From positions 620,001 to 684,000 of the forward strand of contig JBEULC010000001.1 of NCBI GenBank assembly GCA_045504435.1: 64,000 bases of DNA, given 5' to 3'. The notes beneath the pieces are model-generated. The model was not told where the DNA came from, did not search any database, and saw only the letters and a program-made list of their open reading frames with translations. Position numbers and translations under genes: made by a program. This stretch comes from JBEULC01 sp045504435. Lineage in GTDB: Bacteria; Pseudomonadota; Alphaproteobacteria; WRAU01; Hepatincolaceae. Of the stretch, positions 21,835 to 30,036 are shown one piece after another; positions within the stretch are counted from its first letter, which is position 1; each line of letters starts with the position of its first letter.

Positions 21835-21864
21835 TTTTAAAACAATATTTTTTAAAACAATATT
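21835..21864. repeat. Perfect 15-bp tandem duplication
   Basis: TTTTAAAACAATATT occurs twice head to tail (21835-21849 and 21850-21864) in the short gap between the IIBC and phospho-glucosidase genes, just before the ribosome site AGGAG. Confidence 0.85.
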
Positions 21865-21878
21865 TAATAGGAGATATT

Positions 21879-23288
21879 ATGAAAACAATTAAATTTCCAA
21901 ATAATTTTTTATGGGGAGGAGCAGTGGCTGCTAATCAATTAGAAGGCGCCTATAATAAAGATGGTAAAGGATTATCTACAGCTGATGTTTTACCTAAAGG
22001 AATCGAATACCCAAGGGTAAAAAGCCTTGATCTTAATGAATATTATCCCAATCATGAAGGAATTGACTTTTATAATCGTTATAAAGAAGATATGGTGCTA
22101 TTTGCAGAAATGGGATTTAAATGTTTAAGAACTTCTATTGCCTGGACGAGAATATTTCCTAAAGGGGATGAAGATCAGCCAAATGAAAAGGGTCTAGAAT
22201 TTTATGACAATTTGTTTGATGAAATGATCAAACATAAAATAGAGCCTGTGATTACTATTTCCCATTATGAAATGCCTTTATATTTATGCGATAAGTATGG
22301 AGGGTGGAGAGATAGAAAATTAGTAGAGTTTTATGAAAAATTTGCCCTAACTCTCTTTAAGCGTTTTAAAAATAAGGTTAAATATTGGATGACTTTTAAT
22401 GAGATTAATATTCTTAATCATGCTCCTTTCACAGGAGGAGGTCTTACCCTTAAAGAGGGGGAAAATAAAATGCAAATCGCTTATCAAGCAGCTCATCATC
22501 AATTTGTGGCCAGTGCTTTAGCAGTAAAAGGCTGTCATGAGATTATTCCAGACGCTAAAATTGGCTGTATGATTGCCTATATCCCTGCGTATCCTTTGCA
22601 ATGTTCCCCTGAAGATATCTTAAAAATGCTTAAGGAAGAAAGAGAAATTTTATTTTACAGCGATGTGCAAGTTAGGGGTGAATATCCAAGGTATAGTAAA
22701 CGTTTATTTAATGAGCATAATATTAATCTCACTATGCTAGAAGGTGATGAAGAACTTCTTAGAAACCATACGGTGGATTTTGTAGGTTTTAGCTACTATA
22801 TGAGTAGAATAGCTAGTGCTGATCCTAAAGATCAACCACAAGATAGTAGTCTTTTTAATATAATAAAAAATCCTCACTTAAAATCAAGCGAGTGGGGATG
22901 GCAGATCGATCCTAAAGGCTTGAGGTATGCTTTAAATACTTTATATGATCGTTATCAAAAGCCTTTATTTATAGTAGAAAATGGATTAGGAGCTAAAGAT
23001 GTAATGGAAAGTGGAGCTGTTAAGGATAGCTACAGGATTGATTACCTTAAATCCCATTTAATCCAAGTAGCTGAAGCCCTTGAAGATGGCGTGGAGTTAA
23101 TCGGTTATACTAGTTGGGGGCCCATAGATTTAATTAGCGCCTCAAAAGCTGAGATGTCAAAAAGATACGGTTATATTTATGTAGATAGAGATGATATGGG
23201 AAAAGGTACTTTAAAACGTACTCCTAAAGAAAGTTTTTATTGGTATAAAAAGGTTATTGCCAGCAATGGAGGAAGTTTAACTGAATAA
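21879..23288 (+). CDS. 6-phospho-beta-glucosidase (GH1)
   Basis: Hydrolyses the 6-phospho-beta-glucoside delivered by the PTS to glucose-6-phosphate plus aglycone in the cytoplasm. A GH1 family (beta/alpha)8 barrel of 469 aa. The N-terminal signature FLWGGAVAANQLEGAY, the acid/base Glu175 in TFNEIN and the nucleophile Glu367 in IVENGLG are all present. The phosphate-binding S-x-K-x-x-x-x-KRYGYIYVD arrangement near residues 418-433 marks the 6-phospho subgroup. AGGAG lies upstream. It forms a two-gene operon with the PTS IIBC gene. Confidence 0.94.
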   Translation: MKTIKFPNNFLWGGAVAANQLEGAYNKDGKGLSTADVLPKGIEYPRVKSLDLNEYYPNHEGIDFYNRYKEDMVLFAEMGFKCLRTSIAWTRIFPKGDEDQPNEKGLEFYDNLFDEMIKHKIEPVITISHYEMPLYLCDKYGGWRDRKLVEFYEKFALTLFKRFKNKVKYWMTFNEINILNHAPFTGGGLTLKEGENKMQIAYQAAHHQFVASALAVKGCHEIIPDAKIGCMIAYIPAYPLQCSPEDILKMLKEEREILFYSDVQVRGEYPRYSKRLFNEHNINLTMLEGDEELLRNHTVDFVGFSYYMSRIASADPKDQPQDSSLFNIIKNPHLKSSEWGWQIDPKGLRYALNTLYDRYQKPLFIVENGLGAKDVMESGAVKDSYRIDYLKSHLIQVAEALEDGVELIGYTSWGPIDLISASKAEMSKRYGYIYVDRDDMGKGTLKRTPKESFYWYKKVIASNGGSLTE

Positions 23289-23339
23289 TTTATAACTATT
23301 AAGATTAAGTAGTATATTTGTTTAGAATAAAGTAGCATG

Positions 23340-23374
23340 TAGTAGGCTTTCAAGGATGTCTTGCAAGCCTACTA
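23340..23374 (+). terminator. Long hairpin after the phospho-glucosidase gene
   Basis: TAGTAGGCTT (23340-23349) pairs with AAGCCTACTA (23365-23374), with an inner CAAG/CTTG extension and a 5-nt loop. No T-run follows, so terminator function is plausible but not certain. Confidence 0.5.
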
Positions 23375-23491
23375 AGTATTAATGTTAACCGATCATAAGA
23401 AAAAAATAAAATACTTTCTCATATAATTTAAATTTTGTATTAATATAAAAATATGAAATTTATTTAGTTTAAATCCAAAATGAGGTGAAGA

Positions 23492-24187
23492 ATGTTGCAA
23501 TTATTTTATGGCAGAAGTCCAGTTTCAGAAAAAATAATAATTATGTTAGAAGAAATAGGCTTACCTTATGAGAAATTTCCTATCAATTTAACTGCGAAAG
23601 CTCATAGAGCGTCTATGTCTTATATGAAAGCGGTACCAACTGGTAAAGTGCCAGTGATTATTGATGAGGGGAAAGTAGTATTTGAATCAGGAGCAATACT
23701 TCTATATTTAGCTGAAAAATCTAATAAACTTTTTCATTTAAGCTCTAGAAGAGATTTGCTATCTTGGCTCTTTTGGGGCACAGCAGAATTAGGAGTACAC
23801 TTTCTTAACCACTACTTGGCTAATATAAGATATCCTGATAATAAACAGCTTATTATAGATTATGAGCAACATGTTGAAGACAGATTATATATTATGGAAG
23901 ACGCCTTAAAAAGCCAAACTATTTTAGGTAAAAGCTTTATTTGTGGTGAGTATTCTATTGTAGATATTAATGTTTACCCCTTGATCCAAACAATTAGGCA
24001 CACTCAAGGACTTAAGATTTTAGAAGATCATAATCTAAAATCCAAGTTACCACATATTTTTGCTTGGCTAGAACAAATATTTAAAAGACCTGCAGTGGTT
24101 AAAGCAGCTAAAGAAATGGCTAGTTTTGATATGGAATATATAGCAAGCGAAGAAGAAATCAAAAATTTTATTAAAAGGATAGAATAA
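23492..24187 (+). CDS. Glutathione S-transferase family protein
   Basis: At 231 aa it fits the cytosolic GST fold. The thioredoxin-like N-terminal domain (1-80) begins LQLFYGRSPVSEKI, has the cis-Pro segment GKVPVI and the glutathione-binding ESGAILLYLAEK. The helical C-terminal domain contains CGEYSIVDINVYPLI, the usual N-capping motif. GAGGTGAAG makes a strong ribosome site. It is a single gene, convergent with bioY. The substrate is unknown; conjugation, peroxidase or a stringent-starvation-like role are all possible. Confidence 0.9.
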   Translation: MLQLFYGRSPVSEKIIIMLEEIGLPYEKFPINLTAKAHRASMSYMKAVPTGKVPVIIDEGKVVFESGAILLYLAEKSNKLFHLSSRRDLLSWLFWGTAELGVHFLNHYLANIRYPDNKQLIIDYEQHVEDRLYIMEDALKSQTILGKSFICGEYSIVDINVYPLIQTIRHTQGLKILEDHNLKSKLPHIFAWLEQIFKRPAVVKAAKEMASFDMEYIASEEEIKNFIKRIE

Positions 24188-24276
24188 ATTTTTACCTATG
24201 CTTTTATCTAAAATTTTTTGCATATAATTATCTAAATTATTCTTACCTAACTTACAAGGCCCTATATTATTAAAGC

Positions 24277-24315
24277 CAGAAAGGAAGGTAGTAACAAAAT
24301 CCACTTTCCTTTCTG
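24277..24315. terminator. Hairpin between convergent GST and bioY genes
   Basis: CAGAAAGGAA (24277-24286) pairs perfectly with TTCCTTTCTG (24306-24315). It lies between the two stop codons and could end transcription from both sides, though T-runs are weak. Confidence 0.5.
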
Positions 24316-24371
24316 CTACTTGTAAATTTACTAGCTTAAATTCAACTTTGACAAGGAAAATAAAAACCAAT

Positions 24372-24944
24372 TTATTTAGCAGTAAAACTCTTATACAAAC
24401 TGTAGATTAGTAAGCCAATAGATCCTTTAATTACTAATCCCGGAATAAAAGGAATAAAACCTAAAGTAAATAAATTAGAGCTAAAGCCAAAATATACCCC
24501 TAATACCGCTAACCCAGAAGCAAATAAAGCGATTTCAGCACTAATAAAAAAAGTAATACTTTTAACCATATTTAGTTGTGCTTTTTGCAATCCTAACCCA
24601 TATAAGTAAGTATATAAAGTAAATCCTAATAAAAAGCCTCCGGTTGGACCCATTAGATGCCAAAAGCCCATTTTTCCTCCTGAAAACACAGGTAACCCCA
24701 TTAAACCTTCAAATAAATAGGTAATTACTGCAAGGCTTGCACGTTTTGGCCCTAAGGTTCCTGCTAAAATAATTAAACCAAGGGTTTGTAAAGTAAAAGG
24801 TACGGGCCATAGGGGTATAATAATTTGGGACATTAAAGCTAAAAATAAGGAACCTGCAATTATTAGTGCTAAATTACTATATAATTCTTTACTGTTTAAT
24901 AAAGAAGCAGAAAACATTTTAGAGGCTGGGTACTTAGATATCAT
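24372..24944 (-). CDS. bioY: Biotin transporter BioY (S component)
   Basis: Membrane-embedded substrate-binding subunit for biotin uptake, either alone or with ECF energising subunits (none in this window). At 190 aa it has about six membrane segments. BioY signatures WPVPFTLQTLGLIILAGTLG and YLFEGLMGLPVFSGG followed by LMGPTGGFLLGF are clear. It suggests reliance on imported biotin (inference). It stands alone, upstream of the GST gene on the opposite strand. Confidence 0.94.
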   Translation of the reverse strand: MISKYPASKMFSASLLNSKELYSNLALIIAGSLFLALMSQIIIPLWPVPFTLQTLGLIILAGTLGPKRASLAVITYLFEGLMGLPVFSGGKMGFWHLMGPTGGFLLGFTLYTYLYGLGLQKAQLNMVKSITFFISAEIALFASGLAVLGVYFGFSSNLFTLGFIPFIPGLVIKGSIGLLIYSLYKSFTAK

Positions 24945-25076
24945 GTGAGAGTACTCCTTTATATGGTATCTATTAGTTTAATCATAAAGACTTACTATAA
25001 AATTTACATTTAGTAATTAATAAAATAATACTTGTTCTGGTTATAATATTCAAATTTATTTAATTATTTTTTTAAA

Positions 25077-25484
25077 TTAATTAGATAGATTTTCAGGACC
25101 AAAAGATAAGGGTAAAAGTTCATCAAGCGTAAGAGTACACAAAATCTCCTTTTCTTTAGCCATATGAATTTGGGTTTTTGCAGTGGAAAATTCTCTTATT
25201 TTCTGACGACATCCTCCACAAGGAGTACACAAAATTTCGTCGTTACCCATTACTAGAATTTCTTCGATTTCACCCTCATTGCCTAAAATCATATTGGCGA
25301 TAGCAGATGCCTCAGCACAAATACTTTCAGGGTAAGCAGCATTTTCCACATTGCAACCGCTATATATATTGCCTTTTTTGGTGATGATACTTACGCCAAC
25401 TTTAAATTTAGAGTAAGGTGCATAAGCAAGGTCTCGGGCTGTTTTGGCGGCTTCTAACATTTGGTTAATTTTATTATTAATCAT
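25077..25484 (-). CDS. cdd: Cytidine deaminase
   Basis: Deaminates cytidine and deoxycytidine to uridine and deoxyuridine. It is a 135-aa homotetrameric-type enzyme. Zinc ligands Cys56 and catalytic Glu58 are in SICAEASAIAN, and Cys89/Cys92 are in TPCGGCRQ. The substrate-binding YAPYSKFKVG and SGCNVENAAYPE are intact. It sits on minus, divergent from nupC with the tRNA pair between, and belongs functionally with nupC, deoC and deoA in nucleoside salvage. Confidence 0.95.
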   Translation of the reverse strand: MINNKINQMLEAAKTARDLAYAPYSKFKVGVSIITKKGNIYSGCNVENAAYPESICAEASAIANMILGNEGEIEEILVMGNDEILCTPCGGCRQKIREFSTAKTQIHMAKEKEILCTLTLDELLPLSFGPENLSN

Positions 25485-25824
25485 GGATTATTATTCTCCC
25501 TTAAGATTATTAATATATTAAAATTGTTTATGAGCTTTATTCCATTATATACAAAGTGTTTCAATAATTGATATAAATTCTGCTAAAGGATAATTAATAA
25601 AAATAAATAAAAATTCCCAAAGTGACTTATCTATTAAGGTAGCCTTAAATTAAGGAGGGCTTTAGCCTTTTATTAATGATAAAAAAGGTGCAAACTTTGG
25701 GATTCTTACTTTAAAAGGTTTAAGGAAATCATATTAAAGATGGGCTATATTCTTAGCTAAAAAAGAGTGAAAAGGTAAATAACTAAAGTAGGAAAATTTA
25801 TTATCAAAATCAAGTAGTAATTAG
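25485..25824. other. Region between cdd and tRNA-Ala
   Basis: About 340 bases without a coding sequence. Its content is the branched secondary structure at 25615-25702, described separately, and presumably the cdd promoter closer to 25485. Confidence 0.55.
25615..25702 (-). terminator. Branched hairpin downstream of the tRNA pair, likely terminator
   Basis: Closing stem TCCCAAAGT (25615-25623) / ACTTTGGGA (25694-25702), 9 bp perfect. It encloses two inner hairpins: CCTT/AAGG (25643-25655) and CCTTTTAT / AT-rich-AAGG (25666-25688). Read on minus, the closing stem is followed by a T-rich tail (AATTTTTATTTATTTTT), which fits a terminator for the tRNA-Ile/tRNA-Ala transcript. It could equally be part of the cdd leader. 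A known riboswitch class was not recognised. Confidence 0.45.
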
Positions 25825-25900
25825 TGGTGGAGATAGTCGGAATCGAACCGACGACATCTTGCTTGCAAAGCAAGCGCTCTACCAACTGAGCTATATCCCC
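25825..25900 (-). tRNA. tRNA-Ala (anticodon TGC)
   Basis: Reading minus from 25900: acceptor GGGGATA, D-arm AGCTCAGTTGGTAGAGC, anticodon stem CTTGC/GCAAG around TTTGCAA, T-arm GTCGGTTCGATTCCGAC, acceptor TATCTCC, discriminator A and an encoded CCA (76 nt). It follows tRNA-Ile on the same strand after 99 bases. Confidence 0.97.
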
Positions 25901-25999
25901 ACAGCATAATTTTTTAACTTGATTACTATTTTAGCAAAAATTCTAAATAAGTTAAAAAATTTTTTAAAATTTAAAATCATTTTTAGTATTTATTTTTAG

Positions 26000-26076
26000 T
26001 GGTGGGCCTGGTCGGACTCGAACCAACGACCTCACCCTTATCAGGGGTGCGCTCTAGCCACCTGAGCTACAAGCCC
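26000..26076 (-). tRNA. tRNA-Ile (anticodon GAT)
   Basis: Reading minus from 26076: acceptor GGGCTTG, D-arm AGCTCAGGTGGCTAGAGC, anticodon stem with CTGATAAG (GAT), T-arm GTTGGTTCGAGTCCGAC, acceptor CAGGCCC, discriminator A and an encoded CCA (77 nt). It is transcribed ahead of tRNA-Ala, the same order as in a canonical rRNA spacer. Confidence 0.97.
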
Positions 26077-26307
26077 ACAAAGAATAAAGTAAAATGTAAT
26101 CTACTTAAAAAGTATTATTACTATAATACAGATAAATAAAATAGTCTATTATTTTTTATCTATTTATTAAATAAAAAACAGAAGATTTTGCTTTTAATAT
26201 AAAGTACAATAAAAAGGCGATATTCTATATAACATATTTGCAACATAATGTATCATACTATAGCCGCTAATCATTTACCTTAACAAAGAAAAATCAGGGA
26301 GAAAACA

Positions 26308-27537
26308 ATGAGAATACTGTGGGGAATAGCAGGAATATTAATAATTTTATTTATTGCTTTTTTATTATCTGAAAATAGAAAAAAAATTAATTACCGCACC
26401 ATTTTAGGTGCATTTTTTTTGCAAGCATTTTTTGCCATGCTAGTTTTATATATACCTATGGGTCAAGCAGCTTTGGGTGGATTAGCTGCCGGGGTAGCTA
26501 AAGCAATTAACGCTGGGTATGTTGGGGTTGAGTTTGTTTTTGGTCCTTTGGCTCAAGGGAAAGTTGGATTCGTTTTTGCTGTATCTGTATTAGCAATTAT
26601 TGTGTTTTTTGCTTCTTTAATTTCTGTTCTTTATTACCTTAGAATTATGCCTTTAATTATTAATACCTTAGGCTTGGGTATTCACAAATTATTGCAAACT
26701 TCCAAAGCAGAATCTATATCGGCAACGGGAAATATATTTGTTGGACAAACCGAAGCACCTTTGATTGTAAAGCCTTTTTTAAGCACTATGACAAGATCGG
26801 AATTATTTGCGGTAATGGTGGGAGGATTAGCATCAGTAGCTGGTAGTGTATTGGTGGGATATGCAGCGCTTGGTATTGATATTAAATATCTTATAGCTGC
26901 TTCTTTTATGGCAGCTCCTGGGGGATTATTGATGGCAAAAATTCTTATTCCCCAAACTGAAGTACCTATACAAAGCTTAAAAGAGATAGATGTTATAGAA
27001 AATAAAGATAATAACAAACCTGCAAACATAATTGAAGCAGCAGCAAATGGGGCGGCTTCAGGGTTAATCTTAGCCTTAAATGTGGGGGCAATGCTTATTG
27101 CTTTTGTAGGATTAATTGCCTTAGCCGATGGCATTTTGGGGGGCTTAGGCTCTTTAGTTGGTTTAGAAAATCTATCATTTAGATTGATTTTTGGTTATCT
27201 GTTTTCTCCTGTAGCTTTGGTTATTGGTATTCCTTGGTCAGAAGCAGTGCAAGCCGGCACCTTTTTAGGTGAGAAAATTCTTTTTAATGAGTTTGTGGCT
27301 TACCTTAGTTTTGCTAAAGAAGTAAATAATTTTACTCCTGCCAGCCAAGCAATTATCACGTTTGCTTTATGCGGATTTGCTAATATAGGATCTATAGGAA
27401 TCATGGTAGGAGGTATTGGTAGTTTAGCTCCTAATCAAAAAAGTAATATAGCTAAACTTGCTTTAAAAGCACTAATTGCCGGTACCTTAGCTAATTTAAT
27501 GAGCGCTACTTTAGCGGGGATATTTTTAAGTTTATAG
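26308..27537 (+). CDS. nupC: NupC-type concentrative nucleoside transporter
   Basis: Cation-coupled nucleoside importer of the CNT family in the inner membrane. It is 409 aa, with the N-terminal gate domain, the core domain (FVFAVSVLAIIVFFASLISVLYYL) and the nucleoside-binding GQTEAPLIVKPFL. C-terminal GFANIGSIGIMVGGIGSLAPNQ is typical of the family. GGGAG precedes the ATG. It lies upstream of deoC and deoA in a catabolic salvage group. A strong hairpin separates it from deoC. Confidence 0.94.
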   Translation: MRILWGIAGILIILFIAFLLSENRKKINYRTILGAFFLQAFFAMLVLYIPMGQAALGGLAAGVAKAINAGYVGVEFVFGPLAQGKVGFVFAVSVLAIIVFFASLISVLYYLRIMPLIINTLGLGIHKLLQTSKAESISATGNIFVGQTEAPLIVKPFLSTMTRSELFAVMVGGLASVAGSVLVGYAALGIDIKYLIAASFMAAPGGLLMAKILIPQTEVPIQSLKEIDVIENKDNNKPANIIEAAANGAASGLILALNVGAMLIAFVGLIALADGILGGLGSLVGLENLSFRLIFGYLFSPVALVIGIPWSEAVQAGTFLGEKILFNEFVAYLSFAKEVNNFTPASQAIITFALCGFANIGSIGIMVGGIGSLAPNQKSNIAKLALKALIAGTLANLMSATLAGIFLSL

Positions 27538-27546
27538 CTTGTTCAC

Positions 27547-27579
27547 AGGTGGTCTTAATTAATTTAATTAAGACCACCT
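27547..27579 (+). terminator. Strong hairpin between nupC and deoC
   Basis: AGGTGGTCTTAATT (27547-27560), 5-nt loop, AATTAAGACCACCT (27566-27579): a 14-bp perfect stem ten bases after the nupC stop. The tail is not T-rich, so it may act as an mRNA-stabilising or partial terminator element. Confidence 0.6.
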
Positions 27580-27637
27580 AATAAACATTTAGGGATAGTA
27601 CCGCTTAATAATGATTTATAAAAATAGGAATAATAAT

Positions 27638-28429
27638 ATGGGAAATATTTATACAGCAGCACAGATTTTAAGTCTTATAGATTTAACTTTATTAAATGAA
27701 AATGATAATGAAGAAAATATAAAAGATCTTTGTACCCAATCATCAAATCCTTTAGGAAAAGTGGCTGCTATATGTATTTTTCCACAATTTATTGCTACAG
27801 CGCAAGCAGCATTTAAGGAGCTAAAAAATCAAAGAAGATTCTTATCCCCTAATTTAGAAAAGCCAATAGCTATTGCTACTGTAATTAATTTTCCGCAAGG
27901 GGAATATAATCTTACTAATACTTTACAAGAACTAGATTTTGCATTAAAGGCAGGAGCGGACGAAATAGATATGGTAATGCCTTATCAACTATTGTTTAGT
28001 GGTGATAATTTGATGGCAGAAGATTTTATTAAAGAAATTAAAGACCATTGTCAGGAAAAAATTTTAAAAGTTATCATAGAATCAGGTGAACTTGATGAAG
28101 AATTAACTAGAACGGCTAGTAAAATTGTTATAAATACAGGCGCAAATTTTATAAAAACTTCAACAGGAAAAGTTAAAATTAATGCCACTTTAGATGCAGC
28201 AAAATATATATTAGAAGAAATTCATAAAAGCAAGAGTAAATGTGGCTTTAAAGCTTCAGGAGGAATTAGAACTAAAGCAGAAGCTGTTAAATATTTAGAT
28301 CTAGCAAGTAAAATTATGGGTAATGATTTTATTAATCCTAGTACATTTCGTTTTGGCGCCTCAGCTTTAGTTGATAATTTGTTAGCAACAAATCCAGTAG
28401 AAAAAAAAGATAAACTTCTAAATTATTAA
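27638..28429 (+). CDS. deoC: Deoxyribose-phosphate aldolase
   Basis: Cleaves 2-deoxyribose-5-phosphate to glyceraldehyde-3-phosphate and acetaldehyde, feeding nucleoside sugar into glycolysis. Class I aldolase. LIDLTLLNENDNEENI, VAAICIFPQFI, VINFPQGEY and GADEIDMVMPYQLL match the E. coli-type enzyme. The Schiff-base lysine lies in FIKTSTGKV, and KASGGIRT is intact. I chose the ATG at 27638 (263 aa), which has AGGA upstream. An in-frame ATG at 27611 adds nine residues but lacks a ribosome site. Confidence 0.95.
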   Translation: MGNIYTAAQILSLIDLTLLNENDNEENIKDLCTQSSNPLGKVAAICIFPQFIATAQAAFKELKNQRRFLSPNLEKPIAIATVINFPQGEYNLTNTLQELDFALKAGADEIDMVMPYQLLFSGDNLMAEDFIKEIKDHCQEKILKVIIESGELDEELTRTASKIVINTGANFIKTSTGKVKINATLDAAKYILEEIHKSKSKCGFKASGGIRTKAEAVKYLDLASKIMGNDFINPSTFRFGASALVDNLLATNPVEKKDKLLNY

Positions 28430-28507
28430 CAGCAATTAAGAATTAGGGATTAATTAACTTACTTAATAGTAAATAAAAAAATAATAGTTTAAAGAAAAGG
28501 TATAAAA

Positions 28508-29830
28508 ATGTTGTTAGTTAAAGAAATAATAAGAAAAAAACGCGATAAGCAGGAACTTTCTAAAGAGGAAATTGATTTTTTTATTGAAGGGGTAACTAAG
28601 AATGTGGTGACCAATGAACAAATTTCAGCCTGGGCCATGGCGATTATTTTTAATGGAGCTACTATTCAAGAAAGTACTAATATTGCTTTAGCCATGCGCG
28701 ATTCAGGGGAGAAAATTGTATTTGATAAATTAAAGGATAAACCTATTGTTGATAAACATTCTACTGGAGGGGTGGGGGATTTAATATCTATGATTTTAGC
28801 TCCTATGGTAGCAGCTTGTGGGGCCTATGTGCCTATGATAACGGGGAAAGGGTTAGGTCATACAGGAGGTACAAGTGATAAAATGGATAGCATACCAGGT
28901 TATAATACTTATCCTAGGGTAGAAAAGTTTCAAGAAGTTACAGGGGAGGTAGGATGTTGCATTATTGGACAAACTTCAAGATTAGCTCCAGCAGATAGGC
29001 GGATTTATGCTATAAGAGATACTACGGCTACAGTAGAGTCGCCAATTTTAATTGCTACTTCAATTTTATCTAAAAAATTAGCGGCAGGAATCAATTACTT
29101 AAGTATGGATTTAAAGGTCGGTAACGGTGCTTTTATGAAAAATCTTGAGGAAGCAGAAAATTTAGCCAAAATTATTATTCAAATTGCTAAATTTGCTGGA
29201 GTAAAGGCCTCTGCTTTACTAACTGATATGAATGAAAGCTTGGGAGATAACATTGGAAACACTTTAGAAATCAAAGAAAGTGTGGAATACCTATTAGGCA
29301 AAAGCAAGAATCAGAAACTTCATGAAATTAATCTTAGTTTAGGAGCAGAAATGTTGCTATTAACTAGTTTAGCGGTTGATGAAGAAGATGCACGCAAAAA
29401 ATTAAACACTGCTCTTACTTCGGGCAAGGCCGCACAAATATTTGATAAGATGGTGCAAATAATGGGAGGACCCAGGAACTTTATTGATTCCTATGAAACT
29501 ATTTTAACCAAAGCTAAAATTGTAAAGCCAATTTATGCAAAAAAATCTGGTTATGTTACCTTTATAGACAACCGAGAGCTGGGGCTCTGCTTAGTGCATT
29601 TAGGTGGTGGTAGAAAAACAATTACAGATAAATTAGATTATTCAGTAGGTTTAGAAAAAGTAGTTAAGGTCGGGGATAAAATTGAAAAAAATCAACCATT
29701 GGCTATTTTGCACTGTAATGATGAGGCTCATGAGCCTTTAATTACTGAAATATTAAATAAAATTATTGTTATTTCAGAGTATAAAGATGGTATCCAAATT
29801 ATTAAACCTATTTATAAAAAAATAGTCTAA
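28508..29830 (+). CDS. deoA: Thymidine phosphorylase
   Basis: Phosphorolyses thymidine (and often deoxyuridine) to base plus 2-deoxyribose-1-phosphate. At 440 aa it has the normal length. The phosphate-binding signature VDKHSTGGVGD is at 81-91, and the family pattern KGLGHTGGTSDKMDSIPGYN follows. The C-terminal lobe ends with HEPLITEIL. It lies 78 bp after deoC. A phosphopentomutase to link DeoA and DeoC is not in the window and would be needed from elsewhere. Confidence 0.95.
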   Translation: MLLVKEIIRKKRDKQELSKEEIDFFIEGVTKNVVTNEQISAWAMAIIFNGATIQESTNIALAMRDSGEKIVFDKLKDKPIVDKHSTGGVGDLISMILAPMVAACGAYVPMITGKGLGHTGGTSDKMDSIPGYNTYPRVEKFQEVTGEVGCCIIGQTSRLAPADRRIYAIRDTTATVESPILIATSILSKKLAAGINYLSMDLKVGNGAFMKNLEEAENLAKIIIQIAKFAGVKASALLTDMNESLGDNIGNTLEIKESVEYLLGKSKNQKLHEINLSLGAEMLLLTSLAVDEEDARKKLNTALTSGKAAQIFDKMVQIMGGPRNFIDSYETILTKAKIVKPIYAKKSGYVTFIDNRELGLCLVHLGGGRKTITDKLDYSVGLEKVVKVGDKIEKNQPLAILHCNDEAHEPLITEILNKIIVISEYKDGIQIIKPIYKKIV

Positions 29831-30036
29831 TTTCAAAATTTTAAATTGATCTTTTTTCTGCACGATTTTTTATTTGAAAGTTGAATGTAGGGGAAGATGG
29901 TTAAAAGTTTTGTCAAATACTGTATTAAAGCCAATTTATTATAAATAAAGTATAAAAATCCCATACTACACTATCAGCTTGTTTTTATATGGATCTTTGT
30001 ATATAATTTTGAATTAACAAATAATCGGAACTATCA

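Noticed and set aside
27611..27637. Upstream ATG for deoC
   Set aside because: It lacks a ribosome site, whereas the ATG at 27638 has AGGA at the right distance and matches the family length better.
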